Shown: positions 1-6,278, counted from the first letter of the stretch. The stretch: 6,307 nucleotides of DNA from DUPH01 sp035449085 (GCA_035449085.1 DAOTKE010000164.1:1-6307), one strand, 5' to 3'. The notes: generated by a model not told the origin, from the sequence alone. A program made the numbers and translations.

Positions 1-1
1 G

Positions 2-17
2 CCCCGCGGAGGCGGGG
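2..17 (+). other. Short GC hairpin at the window edge
   Basis: CCCCGC (2-7) pairs perfectly with GCGGGG (12-17) around the four-base loop GGAG. No T run follows, so it is not a canonical intrinsic terminator by itself. It could be the first stem of the structured leader that continues to position 91, or the end of an upstream gene or terminator cut off by the window edge. The pairing is seen directly; the role is unknown. Confidence 0.5.
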
Positions 18-24
18 ACGGACA

Positions 25-91
25 CGCCCGGCTCCGGGCGGCCGGTAGCCCTGCCGCATAGGTCGGGCAAAAGCCGTGCCGGAGCCTTTTT
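25..91 (+). promoter_or_regulatory. Structured leader / attenuator candidate with competing hairpins
   Basis: GGCTCCGG (30-37) pairs perfectly with CCGGAGCC (79-86), and five T (87-91) follow at once, as in an intrinsic terminator. The 41 bases enclosed can form GCGGC (38-42) with GCCGC (53-57) and a small GGC/GCC hairpin with an AAAA loop (66-75), giving a three-way-junction shape. An alternative stem, CGCCCG (25-30) with CGGGCG (35-40), uses the same bases as the 5' arm of the terminator stem, so the two folds exclude each other. That is the logic of an attenuator or riboswitch upstream of the small gene at 131. I do not recognise a known riboswitch class. A plain terminator of an upstream gene is the main alternative. 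Confidence 0.45.
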
Positions 92-115
92 CAACCGGTT
101 AACAAACAGAGAAAC

Positions 116-122
116 GAAAGGA
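116..122 (+). promoter_or_regulatory. Ribosome binding site of the small secreted-protein gene
   Basis: GAAAGGA ends eight bases before the ATG at 131, a normal Shine-Dalgarno distance. It is the main reason to prefer this start over the internal ATG codons at residues 7 and 8, and it supports the reading frame being translated. Confidence 0.6.
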
Positions 123-130
123 ACCAAACG

Positions 131-367
131 ATGATAACGACGAACGGAATGATGGCCGCGCTGGCGGCGGGGGCGCTGTTGGCCGGGCTGGCGGGCGCGG
201 AGGTGAGCGCGGTGTCGAGCGACTCGCCGCTGGACACGCGCTCGCTCAGCATCGTGACGGATGTGGAGGAACAGGATCTGGACACGCGCAGCTACACGAC
301 GGACTGGTCGGCGGCGCGGCGGCTCAACACCAAGAAGATCATCGGCACGGCGATCCTGATCCGGTGA
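131..367 (+). CDS. Small secreted protein with duplicated LDTRS motif, function unknown
   Basis: This is a 78-residue product of no family I recognise. Residues 1-23 look like a signal peptide: a short polar start, a hydrophobic stretch rich in Ala, Leu and Gly (about 8-22), and an AGA signal-peptidase I type site before Glu24. The mature chain would be about 55 residues, without cysteines or a second membrane segment, so a small soluble exported protein is the inference. LDTRS occurs at residues 34-38 and again at 50-54, a 16-residue period. The DNA repeats CTGGACACGCGC (230-241 and 278-289) in the same frame, which suggests an internal duplication. A good Shine-Dalgarno sequence precedes the start, and a terminator-like structured leader lies 40 bases upstream, so expression may be controlled by attenuation. 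The end (KKIIGTAILIR) is moderately hydrophobic. Homologues would settle whether it is real. Confidence 0.6.
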   Translation: MITTNGMMAALAAGALLAGLAGAEVSAVSSDSPLDTRSLSIVTDVEEQDLDTRSYTTDWSAARRLNTKKIIGTAILIR

Positions 368-381
368 GAAACGCCAGGCGT

Positions 382-458
382 TTTCTGGTTCCTGGTTCCA
401 GGTTTCTGGTTCCTGGTTTCAGGTTTCTGGTTCCTGGTTCCGGGTTTCTGGTTTCAGG
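382..458 (+). repeat. Heptanucleotide tandem array, eleven units of TTYCNGG type
   Basis: Eleven consecutive 7-base units fit TTYCNGG: TTTCTGG, TTCCTGG, TTCCAGG and close variants, without a break from 382 to 458. They group into a higher-order 21-base unit (382-402, 403-423, 424-444) plus a partial copy of two heptamers (445-458). One more TTTCTGG lies at 493-499. Units such as CCTGGTTCCAGG are small palindromes and could fold. Because 21 is divisible by three, the array reads as an open frame on the plus strand, which explains a spurious ORF. Similar short tandemly repeated heptamers are known in cyanobacterial intergenic DNA; that comparison is an analogy, not a family assignment. Confidence 0.9.
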
Positions 459-490
459 TTTTTTTTACGCAGAGACGCGGAGACGCAGAG
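459..490 (+). repeat. T run followed by an 8-base triplicate (ACGCRGAG x3)
   Basis: Eight T (459-466) are followed by ACGCAGAG (467-474), ACGCGGAG (475-482) and ACGCAGAG (483-490). The block abuts the end of the heptamer array. Sequences of this ACGCAGAG kind are, from general experience, frequent as dispersed intergenic repeats in environmental bacterial genomes. Whether this one is dispersed in this genome cannot be seen from one window. Confidence 0.7.
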
Positions 491-581
491 GGTTTCTGGG
501 TCGGAAGTGCCCAACTCTGGGCCCTGTACGGCTTTGCGATTGCGGCGTGAAGAGCGATCGATTACACTCATGCCGCAAATT

Positions 582-603
582 GTGGCGAGGATGCCGCGTT
601 TTT
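582..603 (+). terminator. Weak terminator-like hairpin with T run
   Basis: GTGGC (582-586) can pair with GCCGC (593-597), including one G-U pair, around the loop GAGGAT. G598 and then five T (599-603) follow. It lies about 215 bases after the small gene and in the right orientation to end its transcript. The stem is short and contains a wobble pair, so this is only a candidate. ATGCCGC also occurs at 570-576, allowing alternative pairing. Confidence 0.25.
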
Positions 604-687
604 CAAGATAATCAGGGAAAACGTTAATGTCAGGGGGGCGAGAAGTTTATGCATTTCAGGTGAAAAGGGGGCAGGCGAGTCGGGAGC

Positions 688-705
688 GCGGGCGCCCTCG
701 CCCGC
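688..705. repeat. GC-rich hairpin, REP-like
   Basis: GCGGGCG (688-694) pairs perfectly with CGCCCGC (699-705) around the loop CCCT. An alternative stem, GCCCG (700-704) with CGGGC (716-720), shares the 3' arm. No T run follows. It lies 73 bases before the glycosidase start and may be a dispersed palindromic element or part of that gene's leader. The pairing is certain; the role is not. Confidence 0.5.
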
Positions 706-767
706 AACAACGTGTCGGGCAAAAGGTTGAGCGATCATGACGTAAACGCATTGCCGATCACATAGTC

Positions 768-773
768 AGGAGG
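768..773 (+). promoter_or_regulatory. Strong ribosome binding site of the glycosidase gene
   Basis: A perfect AGGAGG lies five bases before the ATG at 779. It selects that start over the in-frame ATG at residue 6 (794), which would be too distant. It also contrasts with the gene downstream, which has no comparable site. Confidence 0.85.
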
Positions 774-778
774 GCAGC

Positions 779-3700
779 ATGCAAAAAGGATCGATGGCTA
801 AACAGATCGTTCGGGCTGTGGTCGCGGGCTGTGTGGTGTGGGTGTCGGCGTGCCGGTTGCTGGATGCGCCGGAGGCGGAGGCATGGATGGATCAGGCGCG
901 GTCATACGCCTTGACGCCCGCGACCGACTGGGTGTATCCGGTCGGCACCGTGCGCAGCGAGGGTTCGGTGGAGGGGGCGGAGCGTCTGCTGGCCGAGGAC
1001 GGCGCGAGCTGTCGGCTGGCTTACGTGGCCGGCGGTCCCAAGCCGGTGGTGGTCCTCGATTTCGGGCGGCAGAGTGTCGGCGGCTATGCGGTCTTCACCG
1101 TGACCGCGAAGCAGGGGCTGCCGGTCGTGCGGCTGGCCTATGCGTGTCATCCTGACGGTCTCTCGGAAACCGGCTGCTTCACGCGGTCGACCAGCGCCCG
1201 TTACCTCGGCGAAACGTTTGATCTGCCGGTGCTGCCGGGGAATGTCTACCGGCATGAGACCTACACCGTGCCGCGTACCGGGCGTTTCATCGCGCCGCTG
1301 ATCCAAGGCCAGACCCGGTACGTCAGGCTTCAGCTCGACACGCCCGGCACCGAGGTCTCCGTCGACGCCGTGGCGATGGTGAACAGCGAGGTGTATGACC
1401 GCACGCCGAACGACGGGCTCTTCCTGTGCGGCGACGAGCGTTTGAACCGGCTGTGGGCGATCAGCGCGTGGACGGTGCAGATCGCCTCGTTCCCGAATCA
1501 CGACGCCTGGAAGTGCGTGGACGGCTGGCTGCTGCCGCGCAAGCTGGAGCAGGCCGAAGAGATCGGGCTGAGCCGCGACGGCGCGTCGTGGGGCGATGTG
1601 AGGGTCGAGACGACCTTCGAGCTGCGCGCCAATCCCGAGCACGTGTCCGCCGCCGGACTGGCGTTCCGCGCGGCGGATGCGCGCAACGCCTACTTGGCCG
1701 AGGTCGGGCTCGACGGCGCGGTGCGGCTGCTGGCGCGGCAGGACGGACGCGACCGCGTGCTGTGCGAACGCCGCCTGGGCGCGCCGCTTGTGGACGGCGC
1801 GCGCTACCGGCTGGAGGTCGAGGCGCGCGGGACGGTGCTCTCGGTGCGGCTCGACGGCACCGACGTGGCGCGCGCTGAGGACGCCGCTTTTTCGGGCGGC
1901 CGCGTCGGCTTCTACACACCCAAGGAGAAGTGGCCGCTCTTCGACGCGATCCGGGTCAACGATGCCCGCGGGCGCGTGTTGCTCGCCGATGATTTTTCGG
2001 GCGGGCTCGGCCGTTGGCAGTTCGCGCGCACGCTGCCGTTTGTGGCAGACGGCGCGAAGCGTGACCGGCTGGTCTGGTCGGGCGATCTCTACTTCGCGCA
2101 ACGCAGCGCGTATTACGCTTCGGCGCACCCCTTTTATCTGCGCGATTCCCTGCGCATGCTCGCCTTCAATCAGACGCCGGACGGGTATGTGCATGCCTCG
2201 CCCTATCCCGAGCGCAGCGTGCCGCCCGCGCGTGGCGATTACGGTCCTTTCCCGTCGGATGAATTCGCGGCGTGGCTGGTGCCGGTGGCGTGGGATCACC
2301 TGCTCTACACTGGCGACCGCGAAACGCTCCGCGAACTCTGGCCGGCGATGCGGCGGCTCATGGATTATTTGGAGGCGCATCTCGGGGCTGACGGCTTGTT
2401 CCAGCAACGTTCCGAAACATCCAAGCACGCCGGCAATCTGAAGCTGGGCGATGTCCGCAAACGCGCCTTCATGAATATCCTGCTGTGCGCGGTCTTCAGA
2501 GACGCCGCGCGCATCGCCGACGAACTGTCGCTGCAGGACGAGGCTGCGTCCGCACGGCGTCGCGAGGCGGCGCTCGTGGATGCCCTTGACCGTCATCTGT
2601 GGGATGAGGCCGACGGTTTTTACAGGGAGGCGGTCGAGACGCCGCGCTTCGGGGCGGAGGCCAACGCGCTCGCGCTGTCGCTCGGGCTGGTCTCGCCCGA
2701 ACGGGCGCGGCGCATCGCGCCGCACTTCAAGAAAATCGGTCACGGCAAATTTCAGAGTCTGGCCAGCCGCGGCCGTTTCGAATACGGCTTCGCGCAGTCC
2801 GGCTTGCAGACGCTCTTCGATCACAACTGGCTCAAGCTGCTGGACGATGGCTGGAAAGGCGCGTGGACCACGACCGAATGCATGGGCACGATCACGAAGG
2901 GGTGGGGGGATGAATCGCATCCCGACACCGCGATCGCGCATCATTTCAGCGCCTACCTGCTGGGGGTCGTGCCGCTTGAGCCGGGGTTTCGCCGTTTCCG
3001 CGTGCGGCCGCAGGCGACGCGCGAGGTGCGCTGGGCCAAAGGCCTCGTGCCGACGCCGCGCGGTGCCGTGCGCTGTGAGTGGGCGATCAAAGAGGATTCG
3101 TTTGAGCTGCTGCTGACCGTGCCGAAGGGGACGCGGGCCGACATTGCGCTGCCGGGATGCCGGAGCGTGACGGTCAACGGACAACCGCGCGGGCTGACCG
3201 ATTTGCCGGCCGGCACCTATCGTGTGGTCGCGGAAGGGGTGTCGGCTGAAGCCTGGCGCGATCCGACGCTTCAGCGTTCAACGTCCGACCGGCGGATGGC
3301 CTATTCCGCCAAGGCCTCCAGCTCGCATGAAGCGGGCGGGTGGGGGATCGCCCATCTCTTTGCGCCGGAGCAGGACACGGCCCGCAAGGGATACAGCTCG
3401 AAGCCTCATGCGGCGGCCGACGCCGAGGAATGGATCGAGATCGACTTGGGCGAAGAGCGCACGCTGGGGAAGCTTGTCTTGGTGCCGCGGCGCGATGTGG
3501 CCGGCACGGACGGTTCGGCGGCGGGTTTTCCGCGCGCCTTTACGGTTCAACTCGCGAAAGAGCCCGGCGCCTACACGACCGTGAAAAAAGTGGAAGACGG
3601 TGCGGCCCTGGGTCCGGACGGGCTGGCGGTTGACCTCTACACGGTGATCGGTTATCCCGCCGCGCGCTACATCCGGATTGCCGCCACGCGTCTGGGCGCG

Positions 3701-3784
3701 CCGGCGAGCGATGAGCCCGGACGTTACCGGCTGCAGCTCGCGCGCCTGCGGGTGCTCCGGCCTGAAGAGCTGCGCACACCGTAA
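779..3784 (+). CDS. Exported GH78-like alpha-L-rhamnosidase with inserted jelly-roll-like and C-terminal F5/8C domains
   Basis: This 1001-residue protein is predicted to hydrolyse terminal alpha-L-rhamnosyl linkages in plant, algal or bacterial glycans at the cell surface. Residues 1-24 form a signal peptide, and VSAC (22-25) fits a lipobox, so lipidation at Cys25 is likely. In order come an N-terminal beta domain (about 45-210), the start of the helical barrel (LNRLWAISAWTVQIA, 222-236), an inserted concanavalin/LamG-like domain (about 255-415), and the catalytic (alpha/alpha)6 barrel. DGAKRDRLVWSGD (424-436) is the hallmark acidic motif of GH78-like enzymes. GAWTTTE (694-700) supplies Glu700 at the position of the catalytic base, with Thr where the family usually has Trp before it. 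A C-terminal beta-sandwich (about 735-818) and an F5/8 type C, CBM32-like domain (about 835-998) follow. Exact substrate is unknown; no sugar transporter or other glycosidase is nearby. Rhamnosidase-type fold is near certain, the specificity much less so. Confidence 0.88.
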   Translation: MQKGSMAKQIVRAVVAGCVVWVSACRLLDAPEAEAWMDQARSYALTPATDWVYPVGTVRSEGSVEGAERLLAEDGASCRLAYVAGGPKPVVVLDFGRQSVGGYAVFTVTAKQGLPVVRLAYACHPDGLSETGCFTRSTSARYLGETFDLPVLPGNVYRHETYTVPRTGRFIAPLIQGQTRYVRLQLDTPGTEVSVDAVAMVNSEVYDRTPNDGLFLCGDERLNRLWAISAWTVQIASFPNHDAWKCVDGWLLPRKLEQAEEIGLSRDGASWGDVRVETTFELRANPEHVSAAGLAFRAADARNAYLAEVGLDGAVRLLARQDGRDRVLCERRLGAPLVDGARYRLEVEARGTVLSVRLDGTDVARAEDAAFSGGRVGFYTPKEKWPLFDAIRVNDARGRVLLADDFSGGLGRWQFARTLPFVADGAKRDRLVWSGDLYFAQRSAYYASAHPFYLRDSLRMLAFNQTPDGYVHASPYPERSVPPARGDYGPFPSDEFAAWLVPVAWDHLLYTGDRETLRELWPAMRRLMDYLEAHLGADGLFQQRSETSKHAGNLKLGDVRKRAFMNILLCAVFRDAARIADELSLQDEAASARRREAALVDALDRHLWDEADGFYREAVETPRFGAEANALALSLGLVSPERARRIAPHFKKIGHGKFQSLASRGRFEYGFAQSGLQTLFDHNWLKLLDDGWKGAWTTTECMGTITKGWGDESHPDTAIAHHFSAYLLGVVPLEPGFRRFRVRPQATREVRWAKGLVPTPRGAVRCEWAIKEDSFELLLTVPKGTRADIALPGCRSVTVNGQPRGLTDLPAGTYRVVAEGVSAEAWRDPTLQRSTSDRRMAYSAKASSSHEAGGWGIAHLFAPEQDTARKGYSSKPHAAADAEEWIEIDLGEERTLGKLVLVPRRDVAGTDGSAAGFPRAFTVQLAKEPGAYTTVKKVEDGAALGPDGLAVDLYTVIGYPAARYIRIAATRLGAPASDEPGRYRLQLARLRVLRPEELRTP

Positions 3785-3788
3785 ATTC

Positions 3789-3819
3789 TTGGAGACAATC
3801 GCGGCGCGGGTGCGATAAG
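3789..3819 (+). promoter_or_regulatory. rnr: Weak promoter-like element in the 46-base gap before rnr
   Basis: An extended -10-like sequence, TGCGATAAG (3811-3819, hexamer GATAAG with four of six matches to TATAAT and an upstream TG), lies 19 bases after TTGGAG (3789-3794), a poor -35 match. Transcription would start near 3826, only about five bases before the rnr ATG, giving an almost leaderless message. That would fit the lack of a Shine-Dalgarno site there. The match is weak and could be chance. Confidence 0.22.
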
Positions 3820-3830
3820 ATCAAAAGCTA

Positions 3831-6095
3831 ATGAAAGAAACCAACAAAGAAAAAATCGCGATTCAATATCTGTTTGAGTCTGAGCCGGATCATGCCTGGA
3901 CAGCGAAGGATATCAGCCGGACGCTAGGGTTCCGGGGCAAGCAAATCAAGCGTCTCCACGACCTGCTGCAGCAAATGGTGCGTGACGGGGAAATTGTTCA
4001 GATTCGTCAAGGCGGGGCGTACACGCTCGGCAAGCAGGCCGATCTCGTGACCGGGCCGCTGCGTCTGGTGCGCAACGGTGCCGGCAACGTGACCGAGCGC
4101 GAGACGGGGAAGATCATCTGGGTGGAGAACGAGGATCTGGGGACCTCCCTGCCCGGTGATATCGTCACGATCCGCCTTTACCGCAGCGGCGGCGAATCCA
4201 AGGGCAAAGTGATCAAGATTGTTGAGCGCTGCGCGCGCGATATCGTCGGCACGCTCTTCACCACCGGCAAGTTCCTTTATGTGGTGCCGCTGAATCCGGT
4301 GTACCGCAAAGATTTCTATGTGCCGGCCGCCAACGGCGCCCGGCCGGGCGACCGCGTGGTCGTGCGGTTCACGGGCTGGGAGAACCGCTACGTCGCGCCG
4401 GAGGGCGAGATTGTGGATGTGATCGGGCCGGCCGATCAGCCTTCGCTCGACACGACGGTGGTGATGAAGCAGTTCGACCTGCCCGAGGCCTTTCCCGCAG
4501 AGGTGATCGACGAGGCGGAGCGCGTGGCGCAGCGGTTGGCCAAGCCGGGGCGCCGCGAAGATCTGCGGAGCCGTTTCATCATCACGGTCGATCCGGCGAC
4601 CGCGCGCGATTTTGACGACGCCGTCTCGCTGGAGACCGACGCGCTCGGCAACCGTGTGCTGGGGGTGCACATTGCCGACGTGAGCCATTTCGTACGGCCT
4701 GGCACGCCGCTGGACCGCGAGGCGCGCCAGCGCGGCACCAGCGTGTATCTGGTGGACAAGGTGATTCCGATGCTGCCCGAGCAGCTTTCCAACGGGGTCT
4801 GCAGCCTGCGGCCCGATGAGGACCGCCTGACGTTTTCGGCCTTCATGACTTTCGATGCGGCGGGCCGCATGATCGAGCGCCGTTTCGCGCGGACGCGCAT
4901 CCGCTCCGCGCTGCGCCTGAACTACGAGCAGGCGATGGCCATCATCGCCGATCAGCCGCCGGAGGGGTTGGCAACGGTGTCTGAGGCGACGCGACGCCTG
5001 TTGAAAGAGACGTGGCGGCTCGCGTCCCAGTTGCGCCAGCGGCGGTTCTCCATGGCCGCGCTGGACCTGGAGGTGCCCGAGGTGGAGGTGATGCTGGACG
5101 ACCACGCGCGCATGACCGGCCTGGCGGTGCGGCCTTACGACGAGTCGCACCAGTTGATCGAGGAGTGCATGGTGGCGGCGAACGAGGCGGTCGCGACCGA
5201 GCTGTGGACGCGCGGCATCAAGATTCTCGCGCGCCTGCACGAGCCGCCGGATGAGGAGAAGCTTGAGGAGTTGCAGGCGAACCTGGCGATGCTGGGCTTC
5301 CGTCCCGGCGACCTGTCCGATCCCAAGCGGCTGGCCAAGTTTCTCAAGGACACGCAGGAGCACCCGCTGCGCTACCATGCGCACATGATGGTGCTGCGCA
5401 GTATGAAGCGCGCGGTCTATTCGGCCGAGAAGATCGGCCACTTCGGCTTGGCGAAGGCGTATTACGCGCACTTCACGTCGCCCATCCGGCGTTATCCTGA
5501 CTTGGTGTTGCACCGGCAGCTCGCCGACTTCCTAGACGGGAAAGGCGGCAAGATGCCGCAGCATGAATTGATCCAGACGGCGTTTCTGGCCACCGAGCGC
5601 GAGCAGGTGGCGGACGATGCCTCGCGCCAGTTGATCGAGATCAAGAAGTTCCGCTTCCTGCAGCAGCAGCTCGATGAGCAGCGCCTGATCGTCTACCGGG
5701 CGGTGGTGGCCAAATGCACGAATTACGGGGTCTTCATCGACATCCCGGATCTGGCGATGGGCGGCATGATCCACATCTCCAACCTCTCGCGGCAGTTCGT
5801 GCGGTTCAATCCATCGAACGAATCCTTGAGCGCGGGCGAGACGGTCTACCGCGTGGGCACGGTCGTTCAGGTGCAGGTCGCCACGGTGGACTTCAATCAG
5901 CGGCGCGCCGACTTTGTGCTGGCCGGCAGCGAGCAGGCTGCGTCGGGCACTGCAGAGAAGAGGGCGCGCAAAGGCGGTCCGCATCGGCGCGAGGCCGGCG
6001 CAAAGGAACAACATTCGTCCCGTAAGACGCCGCAGGAAGGGCGTCGTGGGAAAACATCTCAAGGCGGCGCACGCCACGGCAAACGGCGGGGGTAG
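3831..6095 (+). CDS. rnr: Ribonuclease R (3'-5' exoribonuclease)
   Basis: RNase R is a cytoplasmic, processive, hydrolytic 3'-5' exoribonuclease that degrades structured RNA, takes part in rRNA and tmRNA-linked quality control, and releases 5'-nucleotides. The 754 residues match the family's usual size (about 750-815). Domains in order: winged helix (about 5-66), two OB/cold-shock domains (about 68-200), RNB catalytic domain (about 243-570), S1 domain (about 620-698) and a Lys/Arg-rich tail (700-754). The motif TVDPATARDFDDA (252-264) supplies the metal-binding aspartates Asp254, Asp260, Asp262 and Asp263. Tyr306 and HFTSPIRRYPDL (547-558, with Arg553/554) match the RNA-clamping residues of RNase II/R. 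YGVFIDI (632-638) is typical of S1. The ATG follows the glycosidase stop by 46 bases; no Shine-Dalgarno sequence precedes it, and an upstream in-frame GTG (3810) runs straight into a stop, so this start is the best available. The winged helix and basic tail favour RNase R over RNase II. Confidence 0.97.
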   Translation: MKETNKEKIAIQYLFESEPDHAWTAKDISRTLGFRGKQIKRLHDLLQQMVRDGEIVQIRQGGAYTLGKQADLVTGPLRLVRNGAGNVTERETGKIIWVENEDLGTSLPGDIVTIRLYRSGGESKGKVIKIVERCARDIVGTLFTTGKFLYVVPLNPVYRKDFYVPAANGARPGDRVVVRFTGWENRYVAPEGEIVDVIGPADQPSLDTTVVMKQFDLPEAFPAEVIDEAERVAQRLAKPGRREDLRSRFIITVDPATARDFDDAVSLETDALGNRVLGVHIADVSHFVRPGTPLDREARQRGTSVYLVDKVIPMLPEQLSNGVCSLRPDEDRLTFSAFMTFDAAGRMIERRFARTRIRSALRLNYEQAMAIIADQPPEGLATVSEATRRLLKETWRLASQLRQRRFSMAALDLEVPEVEVMLDDHARMTGLAVRPYDESHQLIEECMVAANEAVATELWTRGIKILARLHEPPDEEKLEELQANLAMLGFRPGDLSDPKRLAKFLKDTQEHPLRYHAHMMVLRSMKRAVYSAEKIGHFGLAKAYYAHFTSPIRRYPDLVLHRQLADFLDGKGGKMPQHELIQTAFLATEREQVADDASRQLIEIKKFRFLQQQLDEQRLIVYRAVVAKCTNYGVFIDIPDLAMGGMIHISNLSRQFVRFNPSNESLSAGETVYRVGTVVQVQVATVDFNQRRADFVLAGSEQAASGTAEKRARKGGPHRREAGAKEQHSSRKTPQEGRRGKTSQGGARHGKRRG

Positions 6096-6103
6096 AGAGT
6101 AGC

Positions 6104-6126
6104 GGTCAGAGATCAGAGGTCAGAGA
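6104..6126 (+). repeat. Left arm of a heptamer-built inverted repeat
   Basis: GGTCAGA (6104-6110), GATCAGA (6111-6117) and GGTCAGA (6118-6124) are three tandem heptamers starting nine bases after the rnr stop. Positions 6112-6126 are the exact reverse complement of 6252-6266, a 15-base perfect inverted repeat enclosing 125 bases. Confidence 0.85.
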
Positions 6127-6156
6127 GCCTGCGCGTCTGACGTGTGCCAGCAAGGT

Positions 6157-6180
6157 AGGACAGGCATTCTTGCCTGTCCT
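6157..6180. repeat. Perfect 10-bp hairpin downstream of rnr
   Basis: AGGACAGGCA (6157-6166) pairs perfectly with TGCCTGTCCT (6171-6180) around the loop TTCT. It is a strong RNA hairpin 61 bases after the rnr stop and could stop or protect the 3' end of the transcript. No T run follows, so a canonical intrinsic terminator is not supported. The sentence-like palindrome resembles dispersed intergenic repeats of environmental bacteria. Confidence 0.8.
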
Positions 6181-6223
6181 CGGTCCCTTCCGGCACTCCC
6201 GAGCCTGCCGACACTCCTGGCCA

Positions 6224-6278
6224 GATCTGACCTCCGACCTCCGATCTCCGATCTCTGACCTCTGATTTTGACCTCTGA
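6224..6278 (+). repeat. Heptanucleotide array of YCTCYGA type (right arm)
   Basis: Six consecutive heptamers run from 6224 to 6265: GATCTGA, CCTCCGA (twice), TCTCCGA, TCTCTGA and CCTCTGA. A TTTTGA interruption follows, then a seventh unit CCTCTGA (6272-6278). Read on the minus strand, the units are of the TCRGAGR kind, the same motif as the left arm at 6104-6126. Confidence 0.88.

Larger units (their letters stand above)
368..778. other. 411-base intergenic region without a convincing gene
   Basis: No frame here looks like a protein gene. The one open frame (364-627, plus, GTG start) overlaps the stop of the small gene, and its product is just the translated heptamer array. The region holds, in order, a heptanucleotide tandem array, an 8-base triplicate after a T run, a weak hairpin with a T run, and a GC-rich hairpin before the glycosidase gene. 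Base composition drops around 540-660 compared with the coding regions, as expected for non-coding DNA. I could not identify a convincing sigma-70 promoter for the downstream gene. Confidence 0.7.

Noticed and set aside
38..86. Resemblance of GGTAGCC and GGGCAAA segments to the cyclic di-GMP-I riboswitch
   Set aside because: The segments occur in the wrong order and the GACGCAAAGCC core is absent, so the similarity is too slight to claim.
382..490. CRISPR-like array
   Set aside because: The units are 7, 8 or 21 bases long with no unique spacers between them, so this is a simple tandem repeat.
364..627. Plus-strand open frame of 87 codons with FLVPGSR-type heptapeptide repeats
   Set aside because: It is a GTG-start translation of the heptamer array, overlaps the stop of the small gene, has no ribosome binding site, and its second half lacks any protein-like character.
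737..766. Possible promoter ATGACG (737-742) and CATAGT (761-766) before the glycosidase
   Set aside because: The implied start near 773 would leave the AGGAGG at 768-773 outside the message.
1677..2441. Long plus-strand open frames in other frames of the glycosidase gene (also 2580-3116, 3222-3584)
   Set aside because: They are Arg-rich shadow frames. The main frame has continuous domain homology through the same bases.
902..3184. 760-codon open frame on the minus strand
   Set aside because: It lies entirely antisense to the rhamnosidase, is rich in Arg, His and Gln without domain motifs, and is the usual shadow of a GC-rich gene.
3924..5513. 529-codon open frame on the minus strand
   Set aside because: It is antisense to rnr, whose motifs are unmistakable, and its product shows only Arg/His-rich, low-information sequence.
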